Assembly (NCBI GenBank): GCA_002479245.1
Contig: DLMG01000112.1
Span: forward strand, 1 to 23,578
Source: Verrucomicrobia subdivision 3 bacterium UBA7542
GTDB taxonomy: Bacteria; Verrucomicrobiota; Verrucomicrobiia; Limisphaerales; UBA11358
Direction: 5' to 3'
DNA length: 23,578 bases
The notes under the pieces are model-generated. The model ran no database searches and was not told the DNA's origin. It saw only the letters and a list, made by a program, of their open reading frames with translations. The translations under genes and the position numbers were made by a program. Positions 14,839 through 21,787 of this stretch are shown here, in pieces (the stretch's first letter is position 1; every line of letters starts with the position of its first letter).

Positions 14839-16092
14839 ATGAACTTCTTCGTTCAACGCAGCGAACTGCGCGACCTTTACGACAAGGTGGCCGCCGGGGA
14901 ACGCATTTCCGAGGCCGATGCGCTCCGGCTGTTTGAATCCAAGGACCTGAACGCCGTCGGTACCATCGCCGATCTCGCGTGCCAGAAAAAGGTGGGGAAC
15001 CGTGCCAGCTACATCATCAACCGCTACGTCAACTACTCCAACTATTGCATCTTATCGTGCCAGTTCTGCTCGTTCGCGCGCAAGAAACGCGACGCCGACG
15101 GCTTTGAGTTAACCGTCGAGCAGATTGTCGAGAAAGCTCGTGAAGCCTGGAAGCTGGGCATCACGGAATTGCACATCGTCGGCGGACTGCATCCGTCGCT
15201 GCCGTTCAGCTATTACACCGACATGCTCAAGGCGCTGCGCGCGCTCGATGCGCCACTTCCTGGGAGCGCCGGCGTCTCGCCGGCGGGTTCCGATAATGCG
15301 AATTCAGAGACATGCCGCCGGGACGGCGGCGCTCCCAGGCTGCATCTTAAATGTTTCACCGCCATTGAAATCCTGCACCTCGCCTGGCTGGCCAAAAAAT
15401 CCGTCGAACAAACCTTGGTTGAACTGAAAGCTGCCGGACTCGATTCGCTTACCGGCGGCGGCGCGGAAATCTTTCGACCGGAAGTCCGCTCGGCCATCGC
15501 CAGGGGCAAGGAATCCGCCGAGGAATATCTGGACGTGCACCGCACGTGGCACAAGCTGGGCGGGCGCAGCACCTGCACGATGCTCTACGGTCACGTCGAA
15601 TCGCTGGCCGACCGCGTGGACCATCTGCGGCAATTGCGAGCATTGCAGGACGAGACGCACGGGTTCGTGGGCTTCGTGCCGCTGCCGTACCAGCCGGAGG
15701 ACAACGACATTCCGGTGGAGAATCCGCCAACCGGTTTCGACGCGCTGCGCACCATCGCCGTGAGCCGCATCTATCTCGACAACTTCGACCACATCACGGC
15801 GTATTGGGTGGGCATGGGACTGAAACTCGCGCAGGTGGCATTGAGCTACGGCGCGGACGATTTGCACGGCACCATCATCGAGGAACACATCTTCCACATG
15901 GCCGGCGCGACCTCGCCGCAGCTACAGACCGAGGCGGAAATGATCAAAGCCATCCGCGAAGCCAGCCGCACACCGGTGCAGCGCAACACGTTTTACGAAC
16001 CGCTTAAAGTCTTTGAAAGCCCGCCGGAACCCACAGCAACGGAAAATTCGGCGCGCTCCAAAGTGCTGGAGGATAATCTGGCGACGGCGTGA
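14839..16092 (+). CDS. mqnE: Aminofutalosine synthase MqnE, with an in-frame repeat insertion
   Basis: MqnE is a radical SAM enzyme that adds the adenosyl radical to 3-[(1-carboxyvinyl)oxy]benzoate to give aminofutalosine. The 417-aa protein has the iron-sulfur motif CxxxCxxC at C70, C74 and C77 (YCILSCQFCSF). LHLKCFTAIEILHLA, GLDSLTGGGAEIF and TMLYGHVES...DHLRQLRALQDETHGF point to MqnE rather than MqnC. A 27-residue peptide at 141-167 (including GSAGVSPAG) is encoded by a palindromic repeat and interrupts the segment just before LHLKCF. The start is the ATG at 14839; a longer TTG-start form would be read through the upstream repeat. The last 13 codons have a diverged direct copy at 20851-20889. 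Confidence 0.93.
   Translation: MNFFVQRSELRDLYDKVAAGERISEADALRLFESKDLNAVGTIADLACQKKVGNRASYIINRYVNYSNYCILSCQFCSFARKKRDADGFELTVEQIVEKAREAWKLGITELHIVGGLHPSLPFSYYTDMLKALRALDAPLPGSAGVSPAGSDNANSETCRRDGGAPRLHLKCFTAIEILHLAWLAKKSVEQTLVELKAAGLDSLTGGGAEIFRPEVRSAIARGKESAEEYLDVHRTWHKLGGRSTCTMLYGHVESLADRVDHLRQLRALQDETHGFVGFVPLPYQPEDNDIPVENPPTGFDALRTIAVSRIYLDNFDHITAYWVGMGLKLAQVALSYGADDLHGTIIEEHIFHMAGATSPQLQTEAEMIKAIREASRTPVQRNTFYEPLKVFESPPEPTATENSARSKVLEDNLATA
15259..15339. repeat. REPIN-like palindrome, loop TCT/TCC with GGAG tetranucleotide, inside mqnE
   Basis: The arms CCTGGGAGCGCCG... (15259-15285) and its inverse (15315-15339) frame two hairpins: GCCGGCG with loop TCT, and GCCGCCG with loop GGA (inverse TCC). 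The total is exactly 81 nt, 27 codons, open in the mqnE frame. The encoded SAGVSPA resembles SAGVSPT at 8618-8639 in the kinase. Confidence 0.92.
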
Positions 16093-16095
16093 CCT

Positions 16096-16326
16096 ATGAC
16101 TGAGGAAAATCGTGATAGGAGCGGAAGGTTAAGAGTTCCATTCTTTGTGAAACTCATTCGTGAGTTTGTTGATGAGCGGCGTAAATACAGCCCCGACGAG
16201 TTTAAAACTTACGTAGAGGGACTTGGAATTCTCACGCGGGCGGATCGGGATTGCGAGAGCAACGGCTACGAAAAATGGAAGCACCGAATTGACCGGGCGG
16301 CACAGAAAGTTTTTACTGACGTTTGA
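16096..16326 (+). CDS. Small hypothetical protein
   Basis: The 76-aa product (MTEENRDRSGRLRVPFF...AAQKVFTDV) starts 3 nt after the mqnE stop. I recognise no domain. The sequence is polar and predicted helical, with FVKLIREFVDERRKYSPDEFKTYVEGLGILTRADRDC. Base composition is visibly less GC-rich than mqnE, which suggests a different origin. It is probably translated from the mqnE transcript by virtue of position. Confidence 0.5.
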   Translation: MTEENRDRSGRLRVPFFVKLIREFVDERRKYSPDEFKTYVEGLGILTRADRDCESNGYEKWKHRIDRAAQKVFTDV

Positions 16327-16462
16327 TGACGACATAACGAATGGGCTCGAAAGCACAAGTTTTGAAGAGATCGCGGCTGACCCTGAATAAACAAATCGCA
16401 GTTGCACCTACGCACGCAAAGAAGTGGGAAATTGCGCTTCACGGGGGCAATCCGCCAACAGC

Positions 16463-16550
16463 TATCTCAACGCCGTGCTGCTCACGCGCGGCATCGAGGG
16501 CGAAGTCATTTTTGCCACGCCCGCCCGGCTCGCCAAAATGCTCCGGTGCG
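16463..16550 (+). pseudogene. Relic of mqnA (internal fragment)
   Basis: These 88 nt match mqnA positions 19159-19246 at 82 of 88 bases with no gaps, covering the YLNAVPLTRGIESEVVF region. The first four of the six differences are transitions, as expected for decay. No start, upstream strand or downstream part of mqnA remains, and the surrounding frame is not maintained. The fragment lies 370 nt beyond mqnE, while intact mqnA is 2.6 kb further on. Confidence 0.9.
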
Positions 16551-16559
16551 GACGCCAGC

Positions 16560-16769
16560 TTAATTCGTCACACTGACGGCAAATCGCGGAACTTTTATTG
16601 CGAACAGACCATCCGGGAACTGAAGGTCAATGGTTTCGAGATCAGAATCTTCGCCGAGGAACTCGGCATCCTGTGTTTCGCCGGGCTTAAAGCGGCGGCG
16701 CTTTGTTACACGACCGCCCAGCCGTTTGCGAAGGGCCAGGTCTATGTCTTCGACAAATTCAATTTTCAT
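16560..16769 (-). CDS. Small hypothetical protein on the opposite strand
   Basis: Start ATG at 16769-16767 is preceded on the minus strand by GGAG with a 6-nt spacer, a good ribosome binding site, giving a 69-aa protein (MKIEFVEDIDLALRKRLGGRV... to VPRFAVSVTN). A longer open frame upstream lacks such support. Beta-rich, charged sequence with ...GETQDAEFLGEDSDLETIDLQFPDGLFAIKVPR; I do not recognise a family. It runs against mqnE and the 719-aa gene, and starts just outside the mqnA relic, so it probably arrived with the inserted DNA. Confidence 0.55.
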   Translation of the reverse strand: MKIEFVEDIDLALRKRLGGRVTKRRRFKPGETQDAEFLGEDSDLETIDLQFPDGLFAIKVPRFAVSVTN

Positions 16770-17002
16770 GGCATGCTCCATTGTCTGTTTTCTCAGGGTT
16801 GATGTGTTCGAAACTCGGCGGCGTGATCCGCCCAAGTCCAGAAGTGTTCGCCCCGGTTTCATACGGGAAGGAAACGGCAAGCCGCACGGTCAGGCAAGAC
16901 GGATTGTAGAAATTTCACTGTCAGCAGAACAAACCTGGGCGGTCATGACATAAAAAAATGCCTGCCTTGGCTCCGATGCACTGGCATTCTTCCCGCCAAC
17001 GA
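16770..17002. other. Gap with no gene or repeat recognised
   Basis: Open frames here are short and read mostly as shadows. I see no palindrome, promoter motif or coding signal that can be defended. It should hold the divergent promoters of the 69-aa gene and the large gene that begins near 17003. Confidence 0.5.
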
Positions 17003-19117
17003 ATGAGCAAAGCTTCAAAAAATCGAGCCTGCCCGGTGGCCGGACGTGAAATTCCCGTCTCTGATTGCGTTGCGCACCGCCACAGTTCTTACGCCTGCCC
17101 GGCGACGTGCCCACATGATCCGTTTGCACCGGTGAATTATTCCCGGCTGCTCGAACTCGAAGGCAAGCTGGACCGCCAGAGCATGGATTACCTGCTGGAA
17201 CACGCGGCGGACCGCCCGGCAATGGACAAGGCGCTGCAACAGGCGCACAGCCATCCCAGCCTCCATGCGATGCACGCCTGGTATGAATGGAATTTGTTCT
17301 TTGCGCCGGGCGCGGACGGCCTGACCTGCTGTCAGCGCTGGGAGAAGGCCGGTTTTCCCGAATTGAAGAGCGACCAGCGTGTCCTGTTGCGGGCCAAAAT
17401 GAAGACCCGCATCGCGCTGGTGGAAATTCATCGCGTGCTGGATGGCGAGCGCGTGGAAGCGGTGGATTTGCTCGCGCCGGACGCGCTGCCAATGCTGTTT
17501 CAAGACCGTGGTCTGGCTGGCATGGCGGTTCGGTTTGCGAGCGTGCTCACCTGGATTTATCCCCTGCCGCATTTCTGGCGGTTGAGCGGCACGGCGGCGG
17601 TGATTACCGAAATGTCGCAGTTCTCACCCGAAGAAATCGTGATGGAAATCGTCCGGCATCTGGGCGGACCGGCAACGATGGACGGTGCGCGCCGCTGGCT
17701 GGCGGAACATTTCCTGCGCTTCAGCGACGCCCTGACGGCCACCTCGCGGTTGCGGCGGATGAAAATGTTCGCCGGAATGGACGCCCGCTATGGCAAGGCC
17801 GTGTATGAATTGAAATCGCCATTCGCTGAATGTCGCAAATGTCTGGACGATTTGTCCGACGTTGATGTGGATGACCTTTCCGACGCGGAACGCGGGGAAG
17901 GTTTTGCCGAGGCGCGCGTGTGGTTCACGGAGTCGGTGGCGGTGAAACAAGCCGTGCCGCCCGGCGGCCGCGCGATGCTCGGGCGGGTTTTGCTGGGCCA
18001 GGCGCACTGGCGGCTCGAAGCTTTCGGCGGCGAACGTTTCGCGCAGTTGCGACGGCAGTTTGAAGCTCATCTCGGCCAGCGCGTCCGGTTCACGAGTGAA
18101 CGTCTTGACGATCTGGGCATGCGCATGGCCGCCAAGGAGCCGGTCGTGAACGAATCCCTCGTCCCGCCGCGCCTGCTGGAGGAACCACAAAAAATCCTGC
18201 TGGCTTCCTCCCGCGTCCCGCCGCTTCCCCCCGGCCTGTCGCGGGAGGAAGCCGAATTCGAACTGATGCGCGCCGCCGACCGCGCGTTTTTGGACGATAA
18301 CATTCCCGCGCTGGACAACAAAACGCCGCGCGAAGCCGCCCGCGACCCGACATTGCGGCCCCGGCTGATCCGTTTGTTGAAGCAGCGGGTGCGCACGCAC
18401 GACGAACGTAATCTGCAAACCGGGCGTACCGACGACATCAACTGGCTGTTGCGCGAACTCGGCGCGGATGAAATCATTTTCGATCCATCTCCGTGGCGTT
18501 CGCCATTGCCGGACCAGGCAGGGAACGACGATTTGCCGGATGGGGACGATTTCGCTGGCGAACCCGAACCCAATCCGAATCTTCCACCCGCTCCGCCGCT
18601 GCCGGCCACGCCGTTAAGCATCGAGGAGGCGGCCAAACGGCTGGACGACGCGGTGAACGCCTTCAAGACGGCGGCGGATGCCGAGGCGGCGCTCTTCGAG
18701 AGCGGCGCGATATTGATTGACGACGCGGACGAACTCACGATGGACGTGCTTTCGGATGACGAGTTTTCGTTCAGCCTCCCGTTTCTCATGCAAGCGTGGT
18801 TTGCCCTGGTGCCGCCGGGACATCGCCCGCCAAAAATTCATTTCCCCGACCTGGCGGGAGCGTTTGATCGCAACTGCCGCGACCTCGAGGAAACCATGAA
18901 ACCGGGTTCGGTTGACGGATTGGTGAACTATGCAAAAACCAGTTGTCAGCCGGAACTGCTGTTGCTGCTGACCAATGAAATCCTGCATAGCGGCATGAAC
19001 GCGCCCAAGAAAATCCGCCCCAGCGCCGGAGCATTGGGGATCATGCTGGCGCTCGTGAAAGCGGTCGTGGAGGAATTGGACGCGGCGTTGCGCCGCCGCG
19101 TCATCCATCGGTTATGA
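17003..19117 (+). CDS. Large Cys-containing protein with a SEC-C-family-like C-terminal region (unknown function)
   Basis: The product is 704 aa from the ATG at 17003, or 719 aa from the ATG at 16958; neither has a clear ribosome binding site. The N-terminal part has a Cys/His cluster (CPVAGREIPVSDC, HRHSSYACPATCPHDPF) that could bind metal. The middle contains GRVLLGQAHWRLEAFGGERFAQLRRQFEAHLGQRV, followed by IPALDNKTPREAARDPTLRPRLIRLLK and DINWLLRELG. That order resembles the C-terminal region of SEC-C-type metal-binding proteins and the MbcA/ParS toxin-binding motif, of unknown function. An acidic, Pro-rich linker precedes a helical C-terminal domain. Its TGA overlaps the mqnA ATG (ATGA at 19114-19117), so it is translationally coupled to mqnA although no menaquinone role is known. 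Confidence 0.75.
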   Translation: MSKASKNRACPVAGREIPVSDCVAHRHSSYACPATCPHDPFAPVNYSRLLELEGKLDRQSMDYLLEHAADRPAMDKALQQAHSHPSLHAMHAWYEWNLFFAPGADGLTCCQRWEKAGFPELKSDQRVLLRAKMKTRIALVEIHRVLDGERVEAVDLLAPDALPMLFQDRGLAGMAVRFASVLTWIYPLPHFWRLSGTAAVITEMSQFSPEEIVMEIVRHLGGPATMDGARRWLAEHFLRFSDALTATSRLRRMKMFAGMDARYGKAVYELKSPFAECRKCLDDLSDVDVDDLSDAERGEGFAEARVWFTESVAVKQAVPPGGRAMLGRVLLGQAHWRLEAFGGERFAQLRRQFEAHLGQRVRFTSERLDDLGMRMAAKEPVVNESLVPPRLLEEPQKILLASSRVPPLPPGLSREEAEFELMRAADRAFLDDNIPALDNKTPREAARDPTLRPRLIRLLKQRVRTHDERNLQTGRTDDINWLLRELGADEIIFDPSPWRSPLPDQAGNDDLPDGDDFAGEPEPNPNLPPAPPLPATPLSIEEAAKRLDDAVNAFKTAADAEAALFESGAILIDDADELTMDVLSDDEFSFSLPFLMQAWFALVPPGHRPPKIHFPDLAGAFDRNCRDLEETMKPGSVDGLVNYAKTSCQPELLLLLTNEILHSGMNAPKKIRPSAGALGIMLALVKAVVEELDAALRRRVIHRL

Positions 19118-19887
19118 ATTCTGCTGACACCCCCAAATTCCGCATCGGCTCGGTGCAATATCTCAACGCCGTGCCGCTCACGCGCGGCATCGAGAGCGAA
19201 GTCGTTTTTGCCACGCCCGCCCGGCTCGCCGAAATGCTCCGCCGCGATGAACTTGACGCCGCGCTGGTCAGCACGGCGGAGGTCCTGCTCACCGATCGCT
19301 ATGACATCCTCGACGGCATTGCCATCGCATCGCTGGGTGAGGTTTACAGCGTGCTGCTCGCGCATCGCCGTCCGCTGGAAAGCATCACGGAGGTTTTCTG
19401 CCACACCGCGTCGTTGTCGGGCCTGAATCTTTTGAAGGTCCTGCTGGCGGAACGCGGGTTGAAGCCGGAGTTCAAACCGCTGCCGGACCCGAGCAAGGCG
19501 GCAGAGCACGATGCCGTTTTAATCATTGGCGACCCGGCGATTGATTTTCAACGCGCGCCGCACGAGCACGAAATTTTTGACCTCGGCACGGCTTGGTATG
19601 AACTGACGAATCTACCGTTCGTTTATGCCGTGTGGGCGTTGCGGCGCGGCATCGAAAACAAGGAACTGTGCCGCAACCTTCGGGAAGCAAAGAAATTCGG
19701 CCTCGAAACACTGAATTACGTCATCGAAACCCGCGAGGAATACGACGAGGATTTCCGCCGGGATTACCTCGGCTGGCAGGTCCACTACCACCTGGCCGAG
19801 GACGAGAAACGCGGCATCGCGAAATTCTGCGAACTGCTGCGCAAGCACGGCCTCGGCCCGGTGTATGAGCCGAAGTTTGTGAGTTGA
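19114..19887 (+). CDS. mqnA: Chorismate dehydratase MqnA
   Basis: MqnA converts chorismate to 3-[(1-carboxyvinyl)oxy]benzoate, the first step of the futalosine menaquinone route. The 257-aa protein has the family hallmarks: FRIGSVQYLNAVPLTRGIE at the N-terminus, PARLAEMLRRDELDAALVSTAEVLL, the periplasmic-binding-protein-like core with LLIIGDPAI-type segment (VLIIGDPAIDFQ), and DLGTAWYELTNLPFVYAVWALR. Its start codon overlaps the stop of the upstream large gene. An 88-nt fragment of the same gene lies at 16463-16550. A long hairpin repeat starts 13 nt after the stop. Confidence 0.94.
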   Translation: MNSADTPKFRIGSVQYLNAVPLTRGIESEVVFATPARLAEMLRRDELDAALVSTAEVLLTDRYDILDGIAIASLGEVYSVLLAHRRPLESITEVFCHTASLSGLNLLKVLLAERGLKPEFKPLPDPSKAAEHDAVLIIGDPAIDFQRAPHEHEIFDLGTAWYELTNLPFVYAVWALRRGIENKELCRNLREAKKFGLETLNYVIETREEYDEDFRRDYLGWQVHYHLAEDEKRGIAKFCELLRKHGLGPVYEPKFVS

Positions 19888-19900
19888 AGAGTTTTCAGGG

Positions 19901-19986
19901 GAACATCGAACATCCAACATCGAACGCTGAACATCCAATGATTTCATTCGATGTTGGATGTTGGATGTTCAATGTTGGATGTTTTC
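19901..19986. repeat. Long hairpin of AACATCCAAC-type units, copy 2
   Basis: Left arm 19901-19940 and right arm 19945-19986 are inverted copies made of AACATCCAAC, AACATCGAAC and AACGCTGAAC-like units. The right arm ends GGATGTTTTC as in copy 1 (8062-8160). It separates the convergent mqnA and nucleotidyltransferase genes and supplies the last codons and stop of the latter. Confidence 0.9.
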
Positions 19987-20727
19987 TCCTTCCAATCGCG
20001 CCAGCGTTTCGGGGTCACGCACGTCCACCCAGCAGCCTTGAATTTCCAGGCCCGCCAGCTTTTGCCTGGCGGCAACCATGGCGCTGATGGCGTCGGTCAA
20101 TTCATATTCACCGCGTGGGGATTTTTGCAGCCGCGCCGTGAAGCCGAACAACGCCGGGCGGAAAATGTAAATGCCCGCGTTATACCAGGCCGGGGCGCCG
20201 GGTTTTAGCCAGCCGTCGCGGCGCAACTGCTCCAGTTGTTCGCGTGACGGTTTTTCCACCAGCCGTTTCAGGCAGAATTGTTCGTCGAAAAAATTCAGCC
20301 CGCCCTTGGTCGCGTCCTCGCCGCGTGTGACGGTGATGACGCCCGCAAAATCGCCTTCGCCGAAGCGCCGCAGCATTTGCGGATACGTTTCGGGCGGAAC
20401 CAGAATGTCGCCGTAAGTCAGGAGAAACGGCGAGTCGCCGATGAAATCCTTCGCCAGTTCCGGCGCCTTGCCGGTGCCGTCCTGCACGGCCTGCCGTCCG
20501 AACGCGACGCGCGCACCGAATTTTTTGCCGTCGCCGAAATGATTTTCGACCACCTCAGCGCGCCAGCCGGTGACGATGAAGATTTCGCGGATGCCCGCCG
20601 CGACGATGCCGGCGACAATGTGTTCGAGAATCGGTTTGCCCTGCACGCGAAGCATGGGCTTGGGCAACTCGTTGGTGAGTTCCCGCATGCGCGTGCCCTT
20701 GCCGGCGGCCAGAATCACAGCTTTCAC
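19969..20727 (-). CDS. Sugar-phosphate nucleotidyltransferase (NTP_transferase family)
   Basis: The 252-aa enzyme joins a sugar 1-phosphate to a nucleoside triphosphate to make an activated sugar. The signature AVILAAGKGTRMRELTNELPKPML (residues 3-26, with catalytic K23) is intact, as are LTYGDILVP (D107, metal) and VEKPSRE. It is shorter than the bifunctional GlmU and has no left-handed beta-helix, so it resembles stand-alone glucose- or mannose-1-phosphate nucleotidylyltransferases; the sugar is not decided by sequence reading. The start is GTG at 20727-20725. The last residues (ENIQH) and the stop codon are encoded by the hairpin repeat 19901-19986, meaning that the original C-terminus was probably replaced by the insertion. 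Confidence 0.88.
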   Translation of the reverse strand: MKAVILAAGKGTRMRELTNELPKPMLRVQGKPILEHIVAGIVAAGIREIFIVTGWRAEVVENHFGDGKKFGARVAFGRQAVQDGTGKAPELAKDFIGDSPFLLTYGDILVPPETYPQMLRRFGEGDFAGVITVTRGEDATKGGLNFFDEQFCLKRLVEKPSREQLEQLRRDGWLKPGAPAWYNAGIYIFRPALFGFTARLQKSPRGEYELTDAISAMVAARQKLAGLEIQGCWVDVRDPETLARLEGENIQH

Positions 20728-20751
20728 GAGCGGAATTTAACCACGGACCTG

Positions 20752-20779
20752 TCCTCCGTAGCAATCCTGCGAAGGAGGA
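20752..20779. repeat. Short hairpin repeat (TCCTCC/GGAGGA)
   Basis: TCCTCCGTAGC pairs with GCGAAGGAGGA at 9 of 11 positions around a 6-nt loop. It is set between CCACGGA and two GAACACGGAT units (to 20800), a pattern of short reiterated units followed by T6. It lies in the upstream region of the nucleotidyltransferase gene. Confidence 0.6.
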
Positions 20780-20850
20780 TGAACACGGATGAACACGGAT
20801 TTTTTTAATGCCAAGCACAAAGCCGATGGCAGAGTTAGGAAAATTTCATG

Positions 20851-20889
20851 CGCTCGAAAGTATTGGAAGAAAATCTGGCGACGGCGTAA
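20851..20889 (+). pseudogene. Copy of the last 13 codons of mqnE
   Basis: The 39 nt from CGC to TAA encode RSKVLEENLATA-stop, against RSKVLEDNLATA-stop at 16054-16092 in mqnE. There are six base differences: four synonymous, one D/E exchange, and TGA to TAA. Nothing resembling mqnE lies upstream of it. It is on the same strand as mqnE, so the two copies are direct repeats 4.8 kb apart. Confidence 0.85.
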
Positions 20890-21128
20890 CGGAAAACACG
20901 GAAAGTTATGACTAAAGTGAATTTCAAAGAAAAACAGTCTGAATTCGTCTTGCAGCAATGCTTCGTAGCTGGCTAATTTCCATTCGTCGCTTTGCGACTT
21001 TGCGTCTTTGCGTTGAAAAATTCGTGCCCGCGCGAAATTAAAACTTCGTCAGTTTTTCCAGTTTCTTCACGCGGCGGGCAAGGGTCAGGGCAGTTGCGCC
21101 GTTGGCGGTCTAATGCTAGGGTTGCGGC
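20890..21128. other. Gene-poor gap with repeat fragments
   Basis: After the mqnE tail copy there is an arm of CTTTGCGACTTTGCGTC-type units (about 20987-21015) whose partner I cannot find, then the pfkB tail copy (21038-21076), then the upstream region of the DUF433 gene. A 22-codon open frame at about 20909-20974 has no support. Confidence 0.5.
21038..21076 (-). pseudogene. Copy of the last 13 codons of the pfkB-family gene
   Basis: On the minus strand these 39 nt encode RRVKKLEKLTKF-stop, against RRVKELEKLTKF-stop at 21784-21822. There are six base differences: four synonymous, one E/K exchange, and TAG to TAA. It is in the same orientation as the intact gene, so the toxin-antitoxin pair lies between two direct copies of this tail. 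Confidence 0.85.
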
Positions 21129-21443
21129 ATGACAACGGTTGAGCCTGGCACGCATATCGCACGAGACGAACGGGGCGTGGCGTGGATAGACGGAAAAAAT
21201 GTGAAGGTCATCGAAGTGGTGCTGGATCATCTGGCTTACGGCTGGAGCGCCGAGGCCATTCACGAACAGCAGCCGCAGCTTTCGCTCGCGGAAATTCACT
21301 CGGCACTGGCTTTTTACTACGACCACCCGGCGGAGTTTGACGATCAAATCGCGCGACAGGAAAAAGAACTGGCCGCGTTGCGCGCCACCACCGGTGAATC
21401 CGCCCTGCAATATCGTTTGCGCAATCTGACCAAATCGCGGTGA
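21129..21443 (+). CDS. DUF433 family antitoxin
   Basis: The 104-aa protein has the DUF433 pattern: HIARDERGVAWIDGKNVKVIEVVLDHLAYGWSAEAIHEQQPQLSLAEIHSALAFYYDHPAEFDDQI, a winged-helix-like DNA-binding unit, and a charged C-terminal tail that probably contacts the toxin. In this family the protein neutralises a PIN-like partner and is expected to repress its own promoter. The stop overlaps the GTG start of the next gene (GTGA at 21440-21443). That coupling and the partner family make the assignment firm. A TAATGCTAG stretch 15-23 nt upstream of the ATG may be part of the promoter. Confidence 0.88.
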   Translation: MTTVEPGTHIARDERGVAWIDGKNVKVIEVVLDHLAYGWSAEAIHEQQPQLSLAEIHSALAFYYDHPAEFDDQIARQEKELAALRATTGESALQYRLRNLTKSR

Positions 21444-21787
21444 GCCTGCCGCTCTACATGGATGTTCATGTGCCGCTGGCCATCACGCGGGGATTGCGGC
21501 GGCGGGGTGTGGAAGTTCTGACTTCGCAACAGGATGACACGGCCCAACTGCCGGATGACCAACTGCTAAAGCGTGCCGCCCAACTTGGTCGTATTTTATT
21601 CACGCGCGATCAGGATTTGCTGGCCGAAGCCGCCAAATGTCTGCGAAGCGGAACGCCCTTCGCCACGGTGATTTTTGCGCGGCAACTGGAAGTTTCCATC
21701 GGCCAGTGCATCACTGATTTGGAGATAATCGCCAAGTCGGCCACGCCGGAAGAAGTGATGAACCAGGTGGTTTATTTGCCGCTCTAA
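21440..21787 (+). CDS. DUF5615 PIN-like toxin
   Basis: The 115-aa protein matches the PIN-like DUF5615 family of predicted ribonuclease toxins: LYMDVHVPLAITRGLRRRGVEVLTSQQDD with the first acidic residue D8, then LGRILFTRDQDLLAEA with TRDQD carrying the next acidic cluster, and a C-terminal segment ending VVYLPL. The start is GTG, overlapping the antitoxin stop. The stop TAA overlaps the convergent pfkB-family stop by a few bases. The pair is a type II toxin-antitoxin module. It is flanked by copies of the pfkB 3' end, which suggests insertion at that site. Confidence 0.87.
   Translation: MSLPLYMDVHVPLAITRGLRRRGVEVLTSQQDDTAQLPDDQLLKRAAQLGRILFTRDQDLLAEAAKCLRSGTPFATVIFARQLEVSIGQCITDLEIIAKSATPEEVMNQVVYLPL

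Noticed and set aside
16341..16802. 153-codon open frame over the mqnA relic
   Set aside because: It reads the relic in a different frame from mqnA and runs antisense to the 69-aa gene that has a good ribosome binding site; no coding signal of its own.
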